64,000 nt of DNA from Hyphomicrobiales bacterium (GCA_900471815.1 UICE01000003.1:209558-273557); one strand, 5' to 3'. Counted from the first letter of the stretch, positions 18,481-28,591 are shown. A program made the numbers and translations. The notes: generated from the sequence alone by a model not told the origin.

Positions 18481-19584
18481 CTATGTGTTGAAGCGGAACA
18501 GCATGATGTCGCCGTCCTGCACGATATATTCCTTACCTTCGTCACGGGCTTTACCGGCTTCCTTGGCTGCGACTTCGCCACCAAGCGTCACATAGTCATT
18601 ATAGGCGATCGTCTGCGCGCGAATGAAGCCCCGCTCGAAATCCGTGTGGATGACGCCAGCCGCTTGAGGCGCTTTGGAACCGCGTTCAACGGTCCAGGCA
18701 CGCGCTTCCTTTGGACCAACTGTGAAATAGGTAATGAGATGCAAAAGCTTGTAGCCGGCCCGGATAAGGCGGTCCAAGCCAGGCTCATCAAGGTTCATAG
18801 CGTCCAGATATTCCTTGGCCTCTTCCTCGGGAAGTTGAGCGACTTCTGCTTCAATGGCTGCGGATATGACGACGGTTTCTGCGCCCTGCGCAGTGGCCAT
18901 TTCTTCGACCGCTTCGGTGTGTTCATTGCCAGTGGCCGCGTCTTCCTCGGCTACGTTACAAACATAAAGCACTGGCTTGGACGTGAGGAGATTCAGGCCC
19001 TGCAATATTTCAAGGTCTTCGGCAGCTATGCCATTCAGCATGAAACGGACGGGTTTGCCATCCTGAAGCAATGCGAGCGCCTCTTCCATCACGGGAAGCA
19101 ATGTCATTGCTTCCTTATCTTTGCTGCTCGCGCGCTTCCTGAACTGGACGATGCGGCGCTCAAGGCTTTCGAGATCCGAGAGCATCAGTTCTGTTTCGAC
19201 AGTTTCCGCATCGGAAACGGGATCAATGCGGCCTTCAACATGCGTAATATCGTCATCTTCGAAACAACGCAGCACGTGCACGACCGCATCGACTTCGCGG
19301 ATATTGGCGAGGAATTGATTGCCAAGTCCTTCACCCTTGGAAGCACCACGCACGAGGCCTGCAATATCTACAAAGCTGATACGAGTTGGTACTATATTCG
19401 CTGACTTGCCAATCTTGGCGATTGCTTGCAGGCGCGGGTCCGGCACAGCAACTTCACCCGTGTTGGGTTCGATGGTACAGAAGGGATAATTCGCAGCCTG
19501 GGCAGCGGCAGTCTTTGTCAGCGCGTTGAAAAGCGTGGATTTGCCAACATTTGGCAGGCCAACGATGCCGCATTTGAAACCCAT
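18481..19584 (-). CDS. ychF: YchF/Ola1 family ATPase
   Basis: A 367-residue Obg-like P-loop protein. G1 is GLPNVGKST (9-17) and G3 [17 protein letters not shown]. The G4 position reads NVAEED rather than NKxD, the change that gives YchF its preference for ATP. A coiled-coil middle and a C-terminal TGS domain ([12 protein letters not shown]...) complete it. It binds ribosomes and modulates translation and oxidative-stress responses in other bacteria. It lies 12 nt after pth in one operon. Confidence 0.95.
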   Translation of the reverse strand: MGFKCGIVGLPNVGKSTLFNALTKTAAAQAANYPFCTIEPNTGEVAVPDPRLQAIAKIGKSANIVPTRISFVDIAGLVRGASKGEGLGNQFLANIREVDAVVHVLRCFEDDDITHVEGRIDPVSDAETVETELMLSDLESLERRIVQFRKRASSKDKEAMTLLPVMEEALALLQDGKPVRFMLNGIAAEDLEILQGLNLLTSKPVLYVCNVAEEDAATGNEHTEAVEEMATAQGAETVVISAAIEAEVAQLPEEEAKEYLDAMNLDEPGLDRLIRAGYKLLHLITYFTVGPKEARAWTVERGSKAPQAAGVIHTDFERGFIRAQTIAYNDYVTLGGEVAAKEAGKARDEGKEYIVQDGDIMLFRFNT

Positions 19585-19596
19585 AATGTGCGATCC

Positions 19597-20316
19597 TTAT
19601 TCTTTCTTGCCGAAGAGCTTGTTCAGCATGTCGGCCATAGGGCCGGATTTTGGAATGTTAACTGTCGGTTTTTGAACCCGAGCCTGCCGGATATGGCTTT
19701 GACTGGCCGGTTTTGCAACAGACTTTTCAACTTGTGTTTTCTCGGGCTTTCTGCCGGTGGCCAGAGCAACGCGATTCATAAAGCCAGCATCGTCTTTTTT
19801 GACGATATAGTCTGCATTGACAGCAATCGCATCGAGCACTGGCTCCAGCCACTCGGAGTCCGACTTCGCAAAATTGCCAAGCACGTGATGTGTGACCAGT
19901 TCCTTGACACCCGGATGATCTATACCAATACGAACGCGGCGATAATCTTTGCCAATATGTGCATCAATGGACTTTATTCCATTGTGTCCGCCAGAACCGC
20001 CCCCAACCTTCACACGAACTTTCCCGGCGGCGAGATCAAGTTCGTCATAAATAACGGTAAGATCGCCAAGGCCAAGTTTGTAGAAGCGCATGGCTTCACC
20101 AATCGACTGACCGGAAAGATTCATGAAGGTTTGCGGTTTGATCAGAATTATCTTTTCGCCGTTGATCATGCCGTCGGCGATGAGTGCCTGAAACTTTTTC
20201 GCCCAAGGCGAAAAATTATGGCGGCGGTGTATTTCATCCGCCGCCATAAAACCAATATTATGCCTGTTATAGGCATATTGAGAGCCGGGATTGCCAAGAC
20301 CTGCAATGAGCAGCAC
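19597..20316 (-). CDS. pth: peptidyl-tRNA hydrolase
   Basis: Releases peptides from prematurely dropped peptidyl-tRNA. It is 239 residues from a GTG start, opening [19 protein letters not shown] with catalytic His19. [14 protein letters not shown] and GIDHPG are also in place. The ~50 C-terminal residues beyond the ~190-residue core ([18 protein letters not shown]...) are a Lys-rich tail common in alphaproteobacteria. It is preceded by rplY (24 nt) and followed by ychF. Confidence 0.95.
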   Translation of the reverse strand: MLLIAGLGNPGSQYAYNRHNIGFMAADEIHRRHNFSPWAKKFQALIADGMINGEKIILIKPQTFMNLSGQSIGEAMRFYKLGLGDLTVIYDELDLAAGKVRVKVGGGSGGHNGIKSIDAHIGKDYRRVRIGIDHPGVKELVTHHVLGNFAKSDSEWLEPVLDAIAVNADYIVKKDDAGFMNRVALATGRKPEKTQVEKSVAKPASQSHIRQARVQKPTVNIPKSGPMADMLNKLFGKKE

Positions 20317-20340
20317 GCGACCAGCTCCCTGTAAAGGCGA

Positions 20341-20979
20341 TTATTCGCCTTCTTTTTCTTCTGCTTCAGTGCTTTCAACTGCGGCTTCCGTTGTCTCGTC
20401 TTCAGCAGCGAGAACGGCAGGAGCAGCAATGGTAGCAATGGTGAAGTCACGATCCTGAATAACCGGTGTCACACCCTTTGGCAGGGTAACATCAGAAATG
20501 TGAATCGAATCGCCGATAACCTTGCCGGTCAAATCAATTTCGATTGCTTCCGGAATGGCATTGGCTGGCGCATGAAGCTCAACGTCGTGACGAACGATGT
20601 TGAGAACGCCGCCGCGCTTAATGCCAGGCGAAAGCTCGTCATTAAGAAAGTGAATCGGCACATGTACGTTTACGACCGATTTGGCCGATACACGCAGGAA
20701 GTCAACGTGAACTGGTTTGTCGCTGACCGGATCAAGCTGGTAGTCCTTTGGCAGGACCTGGATCGACTTGCCGTCAAGAATGATGTTGGCAATGGTGGTT
20801 TTGAAACCGCCGCCATGGATCTTGTAGTACAGCGTCTTGTAGTCGAGGGTAATCGAGATTGGCGCCTTTTTGTCACCATAGATGACTGCTGGCACTTTAC
20901 CGTTGCGGCGAATTTCTCGGGCGGACCCCTTACCAACCCGTTCGCGCGCCTCGGCCTTGAGCTCGTATGCTTCGCTCAT
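20341..20979 (-). CDS. rplY: 50S ribosomal protein L25/general stress protein Ctc
   Basis: 5S rRNA-binding protein L25 of the long CTC type (212 residues). The N-terminal L25 domain ([20 protein letters not shown], then GKVPAVIYG) is followed by the C-terminal beta domain ([12 protein letters not shown]) and an acidic Glu-rich tail. It begins the rplY-pth-ychF-maoC cluster, a very common arrangement. The 214-bp gap upstream, toward prs, holds an inverted repeat but no gene. Confidence 0.94.
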   Translation of the reverse strand: MSEAYELKAEARERVGKGSAREIRRNGKVPAVIYGDKKAPISITLDYKTLYYKIHGGGFKTTIANIILDGKSIQVLPKDYQLDPVSDKPVHVDFLRVSAKSVVNVHVPIHFLNDELSPGIKRGGVLNIVRHDVELHAPANAIPEAIEIDLTGKVIGDSIHISDVTLPKGVTPVIQDRDFTIATIAAPAVLAAEDETTEAAVESTEAEEKEGE

Positions 20980-21052
20980 GGCATTTCCTTTCGAGGTTCA
21001 AATCTGGAGTGTTCCTGCAAGGTCAAATGAATGACAATCCAAAAAACATGAA

Positions 21053-21103
21053 GCGGCCCAAAGGCCATCCCAACGAGAGATCCCGTAACAGATGATTGGC
21101 CGC
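21053..21103 (-). terminator. possible prs terminator
   Basis: GCGGCC (21053-21058) and GGCCGC (21098-21103) form a stem. Read on the minus strand, it is followed by TTCATGTTTTTT. The loop is long (39 nt) and can form an internal pairing with GGCC (21063-21066). It lies ~90 nt after the prs stop and before rplY. Confidence 0.35.
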
Positions 21104-21193
21104 CTCATTCCGCGTTGCCTCCAAGGGTGTCTACGCGGATGGCGGCTCTATAACGGAAAGATCACGATTGTGCAAGTTATGAGCGTAGCAACC

Positions 21194-22126
21194 TCAATCA
21201 AACAGGCTGGAAACCGACTCTTCCGATGCGGTACGTGCAATTGCTTCGCCGATCAGATCAGAAATGGGCAATACACGGATATTATGGGCAGCATTGACGG
21301 CAGGGGTTGGCTGAATGGAATCAGTTATAACCAGTTCCTTCAGCTTGGAGCCGGTGATGCGGGCAACCGCGCCGCCTGAAAGTACGCCATGCGTTATATA
21401 AGCAGTAACGCTTGTTGCGCCTTTTGCGAGTAGCGCTTCGGCAGCGTTGCAAAGCGTGCCGCCCGAATCAACAATATCGTCGAACAGCAGGCAGTCCTTG
21501 CCGCTGACATCACCAATGACATTCATCACTTCGGATTCGCCCGGACGATCGCGGCGCTTGTCAACAATAGCCAACTGCGCATCAATGCGCTTTGCCAATG
21601 AGCGGGCGCGCACCACGCCGCCGACATCAGGTGATACGACCATCACGTTTGAAGTGCCGTAGTGGGAGCGAACATCACGGGCAATAACTGGCACGGCGTA
21701 AAGATTGTCAGTCGGGATATCGAAGAAGCCCTGGATCTGGCCAGCATGCAGATCAAGCGTCAGAACTCTATTTGCACCAGCTTCGGTGATCAGATTAGCC
21801 ACGAGCTTCGCGGAGATTGGCGTGCGCGGACCGGGTTTACGGTCTTGGCGGGCATAACCGAAATAGGGGAGAACCGCCGTGATACGTTTTGCCGACGAAC
21901 GACGGAAGGCATCGATCATGATGAGCAGTTCCATCAAATGATCATTTGCCGGGTAGGACGTGGATTGCATGACGAAGACATCTTCGCCTCGAACATTCTC
22001 TTGAATCTCGACGAAAATCTCTTCATCGGCGAAACGCCGTACACTTGCTTTGCCGAGTGGAATATTAAGATACTTGGCTACAGATTCAGCGAGAACGCGA
22101 TTGGAATTGCCCGCGAAGAGTTTCAT
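21194..22126 (-). CDS. prs: ribose-phosphate pyrophosphokinase (PRPP synthetase)
   Basis: Makes PRPP from ribose 5-phosphate and ATP for nucleotide, His and Trp synthesis. It is 310 residues from the ATG at 22126 ([20 protein letters not shown]). An in-frame ATG 5 codons upstream is not needed for the fold. Motifs include [18 protein letters not shown] (Mg/ATP site), [13 protein letters not shown], and the PRPP loop [15 protein letters not shown]. It stands between the lipoprotein gene and rplY on the same strand. Confidence 0.96.
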   Translation of the reverse strand: MKLFAGNSNRVLAESVAKYLNIPLGKASVRRFADEEIFVEIQENVRGEDVFVMQSTSYPANDHLMELLIMIDAFRRSSAKRITAVLPYFGYARQDRKPGPRTPISAKLVANLITEAGANRVLTLDLHAGQIQGFFDIPTDNLYAVPVIARDVRSHYGTSNVMVVSPDVGGVVRARSLAKRIDAQLAIVDKRRDRPGESEVMNVIGDVSGKDCLLFDDIVDSGGTLCNAAEALLAKGATSVTAYITHGVLSGGAVARITGSKLKELVITDSIQPTPAVNAAHNIRVLPISDLIGEAIARTASEESVSSLFD

Positions 22127-22270
22127 GCTGTATTTCCTCACGTCTTTTTCAGAGCGTCAGCCAAAATAAGGGTATGGCGCGCCTTTTACTGTGACTGACG
22201 CACATTGCAAGCGGGCAGAGTCGATTCATGCACAGTTGGACAAGGTTAAGCCCTCAAACGTGTAAATATG

Positions 22271-22876
22271 TCACGTCTTGGAGCCTGAAACCCAGGATAG
22301 ATAGCCGCCGATTGCTTTGTCAGCTATGCCTTCCATCGTTGCTGCTGGCACGGAACTCCATGGATCAGCCGCACCGCCGGGCACTTTTTCTTGCCCTTGT
22401 ATGCGATGAAGGCGTGTTCCCGCCGGATCAAGGATGTCCCACACGTAGATTATCGTTGTCAGATTGCCATCGGGCAGGGCAGAGAAATAGCCCTTCATAA
22501 TGTGGGTATTGTCCGTATCGCCAGCGGTGCCCAAAACAATACCTTTTTGCTTGGCAAGTGCCGAGAGACGTTGGGACAGTGGTGTAGCAGCGGCAATAGG
22601 TGCGCCAACAATAGGCGCAAAACGCAGTTTAGCGGTCTGCGACACACCTGTAGGCATTGCAGTTCCGGTGGCGGCCGGAGCCGTACCTGTGGTTGGCGTA
22701 TTGCCTGGCACAGGAGCCGCTGCCGGATCAGTTCCCGGCGCTCCTGTTGCACCACCTTGCGCCGGTGGCAGATCGGATTTGGTGACGCCCAAGGTATTTT
22801 CAGAGCTGTTGCACCCACTCAAAACGATCATCATGAAAGCGGTGACGGTGCAAGTCAGTGCGTTACGCAACTTCAT
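22271..22876 (-). CDS. lipoprotein of unknown function
   Basis: A ~201-residue lipoprotein. The hydrophobic leader ends in the lipobox VLSGC; the lipidated Cys is about residue 22. A Pro/Ala/Thr/Gly-rich linker follows (APVPGNTPTTGTAPAATGTA), then a compact domain (~100-200) with LRFAPIVGAPIAAATPLSQR and YFSALPDGNLTTIIYVWD. I start at the ATG at 22876; a GTG two codons upstream is possible. The C-terminal domain looks like an outer-membrane or periplasmic anchored sensor-like fold, but I cannot name it. It is probably co-transcribed with the M24 gene. Confidence 0.75.
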   Translation of the reverse strand: MKLRNALTCTVTAFMMIVLSGCNSSENTLGVTKSDLPPAQGGATGAPGTDPAAAPVPGNTPTTGTAPAATGTAMPTGVSQTAKLRFAPIVGAPIAAATPLSQRLSALAKQKGIVLGTAGDTDNTHIMKGYFSALPDGNLTTIIYVWDILDPAGTRLHRIQGQEKVPGGAADPWSSVPAATMEGIADKAIGGYLSWVSGSKT

Positions 22877-22938
22877 CTTCACTCAAACCCCATTAAGCAA
22901 CCGCAAAAGCGGCTTGATAAGCAAAGCTGACAAAAGTT

Positions 22939-24090
22939 TTATTTCACGATCAAGTCAAGAGGTTGGCGTGAAAGCGTTTCCGCCTTGCCATTGGTTGTAA
23001 GGTAGGTCTGGCCCAATGTCATGGCCGTATTGCTGTCGGAGTCCATGATAATCATATGGGCGAACAAGGTCATATCCGGCTGGATGCGTTCAGGGTTGCC
23101 CGAATAGAACATGGGCATGTCCATCCAAGACGGCGTGAAGCGGGCGCCGACTGAATAGCCGCATGCATTGAGGCGGTGGCGGGTCAGCTCGTGCTCTTCC
23201 ATTACCTTGGCATGCGCATCAAACACATCACCAAAGGTGGAATCCGGCGTCATGGCCGCTTCAACAGCCTGCAGTGCTTCGAGTGCAGCGTCGTAAAGCT
23301 CCTGGTGGCGCTTCGATGTCTTGCCCGTCAGGACGGTACGCATCATTGGCGCATGATAATGTCGATAGACACCCGACCATTCGAGCGTCAGCTGGTCATT
23401 TTTCGTAAGCTTGCGCCTGCCAGCCTTATAACGGCAGAGCAATGCATCATCGCCCGAACCGATGATGAATTCGTTGGCCGGATAATCGCCGCCGCCAGCA
23501 AAAATTGCTCCCTGCATGGCAGCTAGAATGGCGCCTTCATCCGCGCCTGCCTTTATTAGTTTCAAAGCTGCGGTCAGAGCATCGTCTCCCAGTTCGGCAG
23601 CCTTGCGGCTATAGACGATTTCAGCTGGACTCTTGAGAACACGAAGCTTGTCCACAAGTCCGGATGCATCCACGAGTTGGCCAAAGGCTGCAAGCTGCTC
23701 ATCCAACTTTCGACCATTGGCCGCCGTTAGACCGTGGGTTTGATATTCAATACCGATGCGACAGCCCAGCAGATCAAGGTCATTGAGCAGTTCGCGCAAA
23801 TCCGCCGCCGGATTGGCATTGTCCCGATCTGCCCAAACAATGATGTTTTCAATATTGGAGGTCTGCCGCGCCTGCCGCAAATCGGCCGAGCGGGTCATCA
23901 GCACATTACTACCATCGGCTTTGACAACGAGGCATTGGAAGAAGCAAAAGCCAAAAGTATCGTAGCCGGTCAACCAATACATGCTTTCCTGTGCAAAGAG
24001 CAGGATCGCATCAAGCTTTTGCTCGGCCATGACCATCATCAAACGATCACGGCGCGCATTGAATTCTTCCGGTTCGAAGTGAAGGCCCAT
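22939..24090 (-). CDS. M24-fold protein, creatinase/ectoine-hydrolase-like, metal ligands absent
   Basis: A 383-residue pita-bread protein: N-terminal creatinase_N domain (RRDRLMMVMAEQKLDAILLF) and C-terminal M24 domain. The five metal ligands of aminopeptidase P do not appear. The first Asp is replaced in LTLEWSG, the second position reads YHAPMMRT instead of DMTRT, and the usual GHGIG is CGYSVGARF. This resembles metal-free creatinase and DoeA-type enzymes, which hydrolyse C-N bonds of small compounds. It starts 4 nt after the pgeF stop. Substrate unknown; simply calling it Xaa-Pro peptidase would mislead. Confidence 0.75.
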   Translation of the reverse strand: MGLHFEPEEFNARRDRLMMVMAEQKLDAILLFAQESMYWLTGYDTFGFCFFQCLVVKADGSNVLMTRSADLRQARQTSNIENIIVWADRDNANPAADLRELLNDLDLLGCRIGIEYQTHGLTAANGRKLDEQLAAFGQLVDASGLVDKLRVLKSPAEIVYSRKAAELGDDALTAALKLIKAGADEGAILAAMQGAIFAGGGDYPANEFIIGSGDDALLCRYKAGRRKLTKNDQLTLEWSGVYRHYHAPMMRTVLTGKTSKRHQELYDAALEALQAVEAAMTPDSTFGDVFDAHAKVMEEHELTRHRLNACGYSVGARFTPSWMDMPMFYSGNPERIQPDMTLFAHMIIMDSDSNTAMTLGQTYLTTNGKAETLSRQPLDLIVK

Positions 24091-24094
24091 AATG

Positions 24095-24886
24095 CTACTC
24101 CGTAATTGTAATGGCCGATATCTGCCGGCCATAATCTGGTTCGTTGCGGTGCGTGGTGCGGCGATAGGAAAAGAACTGGTCTTCATCAGCATAGGTACAC
24201 AGTTCAAGTGCTGAAGCATTTACACCTGCCTGCTCAAGCTGTGTGATTATGAACGCCCAAAGATCAAACATCTTATGGTTTTCATTGGTTGATTCGCGGA
24301 AAAATTTACTGAATGACGAATTCGTTAAGACGAATTGCTCGTAGAATTCCTGGCCCACTTCGTAATTGTCGGGACCAATGGTAGGTCCCAGAACAGCTTG
24401 GATACGATCACGTTTGGCACCAAGCCCGATCATGGCCTCGACCGTGTTGCCCAGCACGCCACCAATGGCGCCACGCCAACCGGCATGAGCCGCGCCGATG
24501 ACCCCAGCGTCCGGGTCGGCGAAAAGAATTGGACCGCAGTCGGCCGACAATGCGCCTATCACTATACCGGGCGTGGCCGTTACCATAGCGTCGGCTTTGG
24601 GCCGGTCTCCAGTAAGGGGAGACGTCACGGTTATGACGTCCGGCGAATGCACCTGATGCACCGTCACAAGTTGAGAAAGTGGCACGCCTAACGTTTCTGC
24701 AACACGCCGTCGGTTTTCCGTGACATTGACTTGATTGTCATTGGAGCCGCTACCGACGTTCAGGCCGCGATAGATACCATCAGAGACACCACCTCTTCTG
24801 GTGAAAAATCCATGATCGATTCGGTTTTGCCCGGGTGAGCCCAGCAGGGAAGAACGCAGTGGTGCTGGTTTTTCGTACGTGTTCAT
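24095..24886 (-). CDS. pgeF: PgeF/YfiH-family purine nucleosidase/polyphenol oxidase
   Basis: A 263-residue protein of the laccase-domain (DUF152) family, whose members act as purine nucleoside phosphorylases/adenosine deaminases (YfiH/FAMIN) and help fidelity of peptidoglycan synthesis (PgeF). Zn ligands are visible: His in TVHQVHSPDVITV, Cys in SADCGPILFADP, His in AAHAGWRGAIGGV. It lies in the lgt-midA-pgeF-M24 operon, 67 nt after the methyltransferase gene. Confidence 0.88.
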   Translation of the reverse strand: MNTYEKPAPLRSSLLGSPGQNRIDHGFFTRRGGVSDGIYRGLNVGSGSNDNQVNVTENRRRVAETLGVPLSQLVTVHQVHSPDVITVTSPLTGDRPKADAMVTATPGIVIGALSADCGPILFADPDAGVIGAAHAGWRGAIGGVLGNTVEAMIGLGAKRDRIQAVLGPTIGPDNYEVGQEFYEQFVLTNSSFSKFFRESTNENHKMFDLWAFIITQLEQAGVNASALELCTYADEDQFFSYRRTTHRNEPDYGRQISAITITE

Positions 24887-24953
24887 CGTGGAGTGGTTTC
24901 TCCCAAAGGCTGCGGATGGTGATTTAGCTCTCGGACGAAGTCAATCTTCCGTT

Positions 24954-26036
24954 TCATTTTGTCTGAAAAGGAAATGTATGGGTGGCAGGATCTGTTATAC
25001 ACAGAACCTTGAATAAGGTTCCCATCTCGGTGGGTCCGGCTAGACGTTCAACATCAATATGCAGTTGCTCCTGAACGTCGGGAGATTTGCCTTGCCCTAA
25101 AGCACCGGCGCGGTCCAACAACCCCATGGCAATGAGAAAATCGCCTTGTGTCATTGCGCTGGATTTGCACCCTTCAGCACGGGCAGATTGCGCGAGACTA
25201 TGAAAGTCGACGTGGGTCGTTATGTCCGCTGCGCCCGGCGTGCTAAGGGCATTGATCGGCCTGTGCTGGCTCAATGCCTGCAAAGTGTCGCCATAACCTT
25301 GTTCCAGGTGGCCATAATCAACAAGCAATGCTGCTCCGCGTTCGCGGCAAATATGGTTGGCGATCTGATGCATGAGCGCGTTGCGAGCGGGAGCGATTTC
25401 GAAAATACTGCCATCTGCCGCAGTATCGCTGCTGCCGGGCAACAGGGCCTTTTCAAGAGAACCAGAGCCTGCAGCAAAAAACAGATTGCCCTCACTGTCG
25501 GCAGAAACCATTCTTTCGACAAAGCGACCATTTGATTTCACATATTGCCTTGATGGGATTGCGTCGAAAAGTTCATTGGCAACAAGGATGAGCGGGTTCG
25601 CCGGAATTTCGGCGATAGTTTTACGCCATTCGATGTCTGCTGTGTGCTGCGCCAGCGCTTCTTGCTGAATTTTGGTCAACCGCTCGCTAAGTTCAACCAT
25701 TACTACCTTGGCCGCCTTCATAAAGGCTGGCGAAATTTTTCCGGCGGTGCGTAAAAGATCGTTCATTAAGGTCCCGCGGCCGGGCCCCACTTCACAAAGG
25801 CTGAATTGTTGCGGAGATCCTAGTGCTTGCCAGGCTCCAACGCACCAGACACCAATGAGTTCGCCGAACATTTGGCTGACTTCCGGGGCGGTGATAAAAT
25901 CGCCACTTCTGCCGAAGGGTTCTTGTGTTGTGTAGTAGCCATTATCCCGATCGAACAGGCACAAAGCCATATAATCTGCCACGTTGATCGGACCCGTTGT
26001 CTCGATCTGCCGGATAATGCGCTGCTTTAAACTCAT
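24954..26036 (-). CDS. MidA/NDUFAF7-type class I SAM-dependent methyltransferase
   Basis: A 360-residue DUF185-family methyltransferase. The SAM-binding glycine motif is [14 protein letters not shown] (~residues 83-96), and ALLVDYGH and the N-terminal [18 protein letters not shown] are typical. Mitochondrial NDUFAF7 dimethylates an arginine of a complex I subunit; the bacterial target is not established. Its start overlaps the lgt stop in ATGA, a pairing widely conserved in alphaproteobacteria. Confidence 0.9.
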   Translation of the reverse strand: MSLKQRIIRQIETTGPINVADYMALCLFDRDNGYYTTQEPFGRSGDFITAPEVSQMFGELIGVWCVGAWQALGSPQQFSLCEVGPGRGTLMNDLLRTAGKISPAFMKAAKVVMVELSERLTKIQQEALAQHTADIEWRKTIAEIPANPLILVANELFDAIPSRQYVKSNGRFVERMVSADSEGNLFFAAGSGSLEKALLPGSSDTAADGSIFEIAPARNALMHQIANHICRERGAALLVDYGHLEQGYGDTLQALSQHRPINALSTPGAADITTHVDFHSLAQSARAEGCKSSAMTQGDFLIAMGLLDRAGALGQGKSPDVQEQLHIDVERLAGPTEMGTLFKVLCITDPATHTFPFQTK

Positions 26037-26884
26037 CGTTGCGTTTTTACCTCAGGGTTGCGCGCGGACAAGATAAACGCCAGACCAATAATGACCATTG
26101 GGATGGAAAGCACCATGCCCATCGTCAACCAGCCGCCAAAAAGATAGCCGAGTTGAGCATCCGGCTCGCGGAAAAACTCGACAAAAATACGTGACAATCC
26201 ATAGAGCGCCACAAATGTGCCCGAGATAAAACGGGGGCTTTTTAGTTTGCGGCCATAGAAGATCAGTACTGCAAGCACCGCAAACAGCACGATACCTTCA
26301 AGTGCGGCTTCATAAAGCTGGCTTGGATGACGTACTACAAGTCCTCCCGTCGGAAAAACCATTCCCCACGGCACATCTGTCTCTCGGCCCCACAACTCAC
26401 TATTGATAAAGTTTGCTACGCGAACGAGACCAAGGCCGACCGGTACACCGGCGGCAACAGTATCAAGCATGCTGGATATATTGATTTTGCGCGAGCGGGC
26501 AAAAAGTACCATTGCGAGTGTCGTGCCCAGCATGCCGCCATGAAATGACATTCCGCCTTCCCAAACCTTGAATATGTCCAAAGGATTGGCGATGTATTTG
26601 GCAAAATCGTAGAAGAGAATGTAGCCAATACGGCCACCCAGAACTACACCCAGTGCGGCCCACAAGACGAAATCGTCGAGATCTATGGGCTTCATTGGCG
26701 GGGTATTGTTTGCCCAAAGTCGTGGCTTGCTGATGAGTTTCTTGGCGTACCACCAAGCAAAAAGAATACCGATCACATAGCCAAGTCCATACCAGTGTAC
26801 CGCTATGGGACCTATGGAAAAGATAACCGGATCGATCTCGGGGAAAGCTATCGCAGCAAATGTCGGTACAAGTAGCTCGCTCAC
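26033..26884 (-). CDS. lgt: prolipoprotein diacylglyceryl transferase
   Basis: Transfers diacylglycerol from phosphatidylglycerol to the lipobox Cys of prolipoproteins at the inner membrane. I start at a GTG at 26884 ([20 protein letters not shown], 283 residues) with GGAG 9-12 nt upstream; an open extension of 41 codons further upstream looks non-coding. The Lgt signature is complete: [21 protein letters not shown], and [10 protein letters not shown] with the essential Arg/Asn/Glu region. Several membrane helices are present. It heads the lgt-midA-pgeF-M24 operon and is divergent from ubiK. Confidence 0.95.
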   Translation of the reverse strand: MSELLVPTFAAIAFPEIDPVIFSIGPIAVHWYGLGYVIGILFAWWYAKKLISKPRLWANNTPPMKPIDLDDFVLWAALGVVLGGRIGYILFYDFAKYIANPLDIFKVWEGGMSFHGGMLGTTLAMVLFARSRKINISSMLDTVAAGVPVGLGLVRVANFINSELWGRETDVPWGMVFPTGGLVVRHPSQLYEAALEGIVLFAVLAVLIFYGRKLKSPRFISGTFVALYGLSRIFVEFFREPDAQLGYLFGGWLTMGMVLSIPMVIIGLAFILSARNPEVKTQR

Positions 26885-27053
26885 AAGGACACTCCGTCTC
26901 GGTTTTCTCGATTTTGCGGGACCATGCGCGAGGGCGTGATAGGCGTCAAGCCGCATCTGCGGTAACATTTGTGCGGGCTGGCTTAGCGCTAACTTGCTTG
27001 CAATCATTATAAGTGGTCATTATTTGAATGGTGAAACCAGAAAGGTATCTGCA

Positions 27054-27350
27054 ATGACCAATGGATCAAATCGCGTTCTCGATGAACTGGCAAAGCTCGT
27101 TACAGATGCTGCCGGTGCTGCCCAAGGCGTGCGCCGCGAAGTTGAAACCGCATTTCGAGGTCAGGCGGAGCGTCTGCTCAATACAATGGACGTTGTCCAG
27201 CGTGAAGATTTTGAAGCTGTGCGTGAAATGGCAATAAGGGCCCGGGCGGAGAATACAGCCCTCCAAGCACGTATCGAGGCCTTGGAGGCGCTGGTTGGCA
27301 AAAAGGACGAATCGGCGAAGCCCACCTCATCGCGTGCCAAAAAGGCTTAG
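27054..27350 (+). CDS. ubiK: UbiK-type accessory factor for ubiquinone synthesis (BMFP family)
   Basis: A 98-residue helical protein (MTNGSNRVLDELAKLVTDAA...) with an N-terminal amphipathic segment, the conserved DVVQREDFEAVREMAIRARA block, and a C-terminal coiled coil (LQARIEALEALVGKK). A Lys/Ser tail ends it. BMFP/UbiK proteins trimerise and assist aerobic ubiquinone synthesis. It is divergent from lgt (~170 bp between starts). Confidence 0.88.
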   Translation: MTNGSNRVLDELAKLVTDAAGAAQGVRREVETAFRGQAERLLNTMDVVQREDFEAVREMAIRARAENTALQARIEALEALVGKKDESAKPTSSRAKKA

Positions 27351-27367
27351 TGCCTTTTTGAAATTAT

Positions 27368-27541
27368 CTAGGCAATGTCGTCTTCGGCCAAGCTTTCTTC
27401 ACCGTCGGCGATTGCCTCTTCTTCCGTACCATAAGGGCCGACCTTCGGTCCTTCTACGCCGTCTTTAGTGACGACATAATACCAGTTGCCATCATCGTTT
27501 TTTTGTACGGCTTTGACTGTTGGTTCAGTTGCATCGGACAT
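27368..27541 (-). CDS. small acidic conserved protein, 57 aa
   Basis: A complete 57-residue frame (MSDATEPTVKAVQKNDDGNW..., ending EESLAEDDIA). It is acidic, with a WYYVVTKDGVEGPKVGPYG core that looks like a small beta-sheet domain. An ATG with a GGAG-type site lies upstream (AGGAGAACGAGC ATG, ~8 nt). It is convergent with ubiK, with 17 bp between the stops. I know similar short acidic proteins only as hypothetical in this family of bacteria. Confidence 0.65.
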   Translation of the reverse strand: MSDATEPTVKAVQKNDDGNWYYVVTKDGVEGPKVGPYGTEEEAIADGEESLAEDDIA

Positions 27542-28084
27542 GCTCGTTCTCCTGTTTGACCGTTCCAGACTCCCGCGAGAGCCGCGTTGGAAATGACAAG
27601 CTAAGACGTTTTGATATCGACTATATGACGAAGTTTTTTAGGCCCTAATCCATTCGGGTCCGCTGATAGTCCCGCTTTGGCCGTTTTTCTCTCCCGCGGA
27701 CCACTATCCCCAAAATAAATCTTAAGTATTTATCAACAGGTGGAAATCGCCGAAAACTGTTTCCTTAGAGTCAGTTAAAGCGACCAAGTGAATCTTTTTC
27801 CTAACTTCTGTCCACACCCATTCTCGTCAATTGGTCAAAAGGGGACTGGCGCTGTGACTCAGCATCAATACACTGAAATTACTGCATGATTCGTTTCAGT
27901 GTTCATGCAGCGGTCCGTAAGTTCATGGCCGCAACCCGGTTGGTGTGTTCTGCCTGCCGGTGAGTTTAAAAAATGTTGCCGCATTCAGCGTGGGTCTATG
28001 TTGACGTGCAGAAAACATTTGGTGTGCTTGGTTTGGGTGCGCTGTATCTCCCGCAGCGTTATACGAGATTCGATTTAGCAGGTA
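27542..28084. other. 543-bp intergenic region with overlapping hairpins
   Basis: I see no open frame of note on either strand. The region contains the promoter of the 57-aa gene at its left end and of the YbjN gene at its right. It also holds an isolated near-DnaA box (TTATCAACA, about 27736) and the interleaved inverted repeats at 27870-27910, listed separately. An sRNA gene is possible, but no terminator with a U-run is visible. Confidence 0.5.
27870..27910. promoter_or_regulatory. interleaved inverted repeats (two mutually exclusive hairpins)
   Basis: ACACTGAAA (27870-27878) pairs with TTTCAGTGT (27894-27902), and CTGCATGA (27882-27889) pairs with TCATGCAG (27903-27910). All four arms are perfect. 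They alternate A-B-A'-B', so either hairpin can form but not both without a pseudoknot, for which the 0-nt joint between A' and B' is probably too short. It lies 175 bp before the YbjN start. This could be a switchable leader or a double DNA-binding site. Confidence 0.6.
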
Positions 28085-28591
28085 ATGGCGATGAGCCTTC
28101 TGGAACTAGAGATTGCGCGTGACTTACATCCCGTAGATGTGATCGAGCACGTTGCCCATGCAAACGAATGGGCATTTGAGCGCACCGGTGAAGATGAGAT
28201 TGCGATTACGGTCGAAGGTAGCTGGACTGATTACCAGATATCCTTTTCGTGGATGGAAGACTTTGAAGCCCTGCATCTGGCCTGTGCTTTCGATATCGCC
28301 ATCAGCGAGCCTCGCATCAATGAAGTGATGCGGCTTCTCTCATTGGTCAATGAGCAATTGCTGATGGGACATTTTGATCTCTGGAGGCAGGAGGGTGCGG
28401 TCATGTATCGTCAGTCCCTGCTTCTTTCCGGCGGTGCCGAGCCTACCAGTAAACAGGTTGAAGTTTTGCTTTCGAGTGCGCTCGATGCATGCGAAACCTA
28501 TTTTCAGGCTTTCCAGTTTGTCGTCTGGTCCGGCTCAACAGCGCGGGAATCGCTCGACAGCATTTTGTTCGAAACCGTTGGATCAGCCTGA
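28085..28591 (+). CDS. YbjN-domain protein
   Basis: A 168-residue soluble protein of the YbjN/DUF1790 family, with the type III secretion chaperone-like fold: SLLELEIARDLHPVDVIEHV, FSWMEDFEALHLACAFDIAI, LLMGHFDLWRQEGAVMYRQS. The ATG at 28085 is preceded by AGGT; a second ATG two codons later is as plausible. Family members in alphaproteobacteria are linked to stress or envelope regulation but lack a defined activity. It is followed 38 nt later by a csaA-like gene. Confidence 0.85.
   Translation: MAMSLLELEIARDLHPVDVIEHVAHANEWAFERTGEDEIAITVEGSWTDYQISFSWMEDFEALHLACAFDIAISEPRINEVMRLLSLVNEQLLMGHFDLWRQEGAVMYRQSLLLSGGAEPTSKQVEVLLSSALDACETYFQAFQFVVWSGSTARESLDSILFETVGSA

Noticed and set aside
27736-27820. 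Possible origin elements: TTATCAACA and TGTCCACA near an AT-rich stretch
   Set aside because: Only one or two imperfect DnaA-like boxes and no dnaA, hemE, parAB or repABC neighbours. Not enough for an origin.
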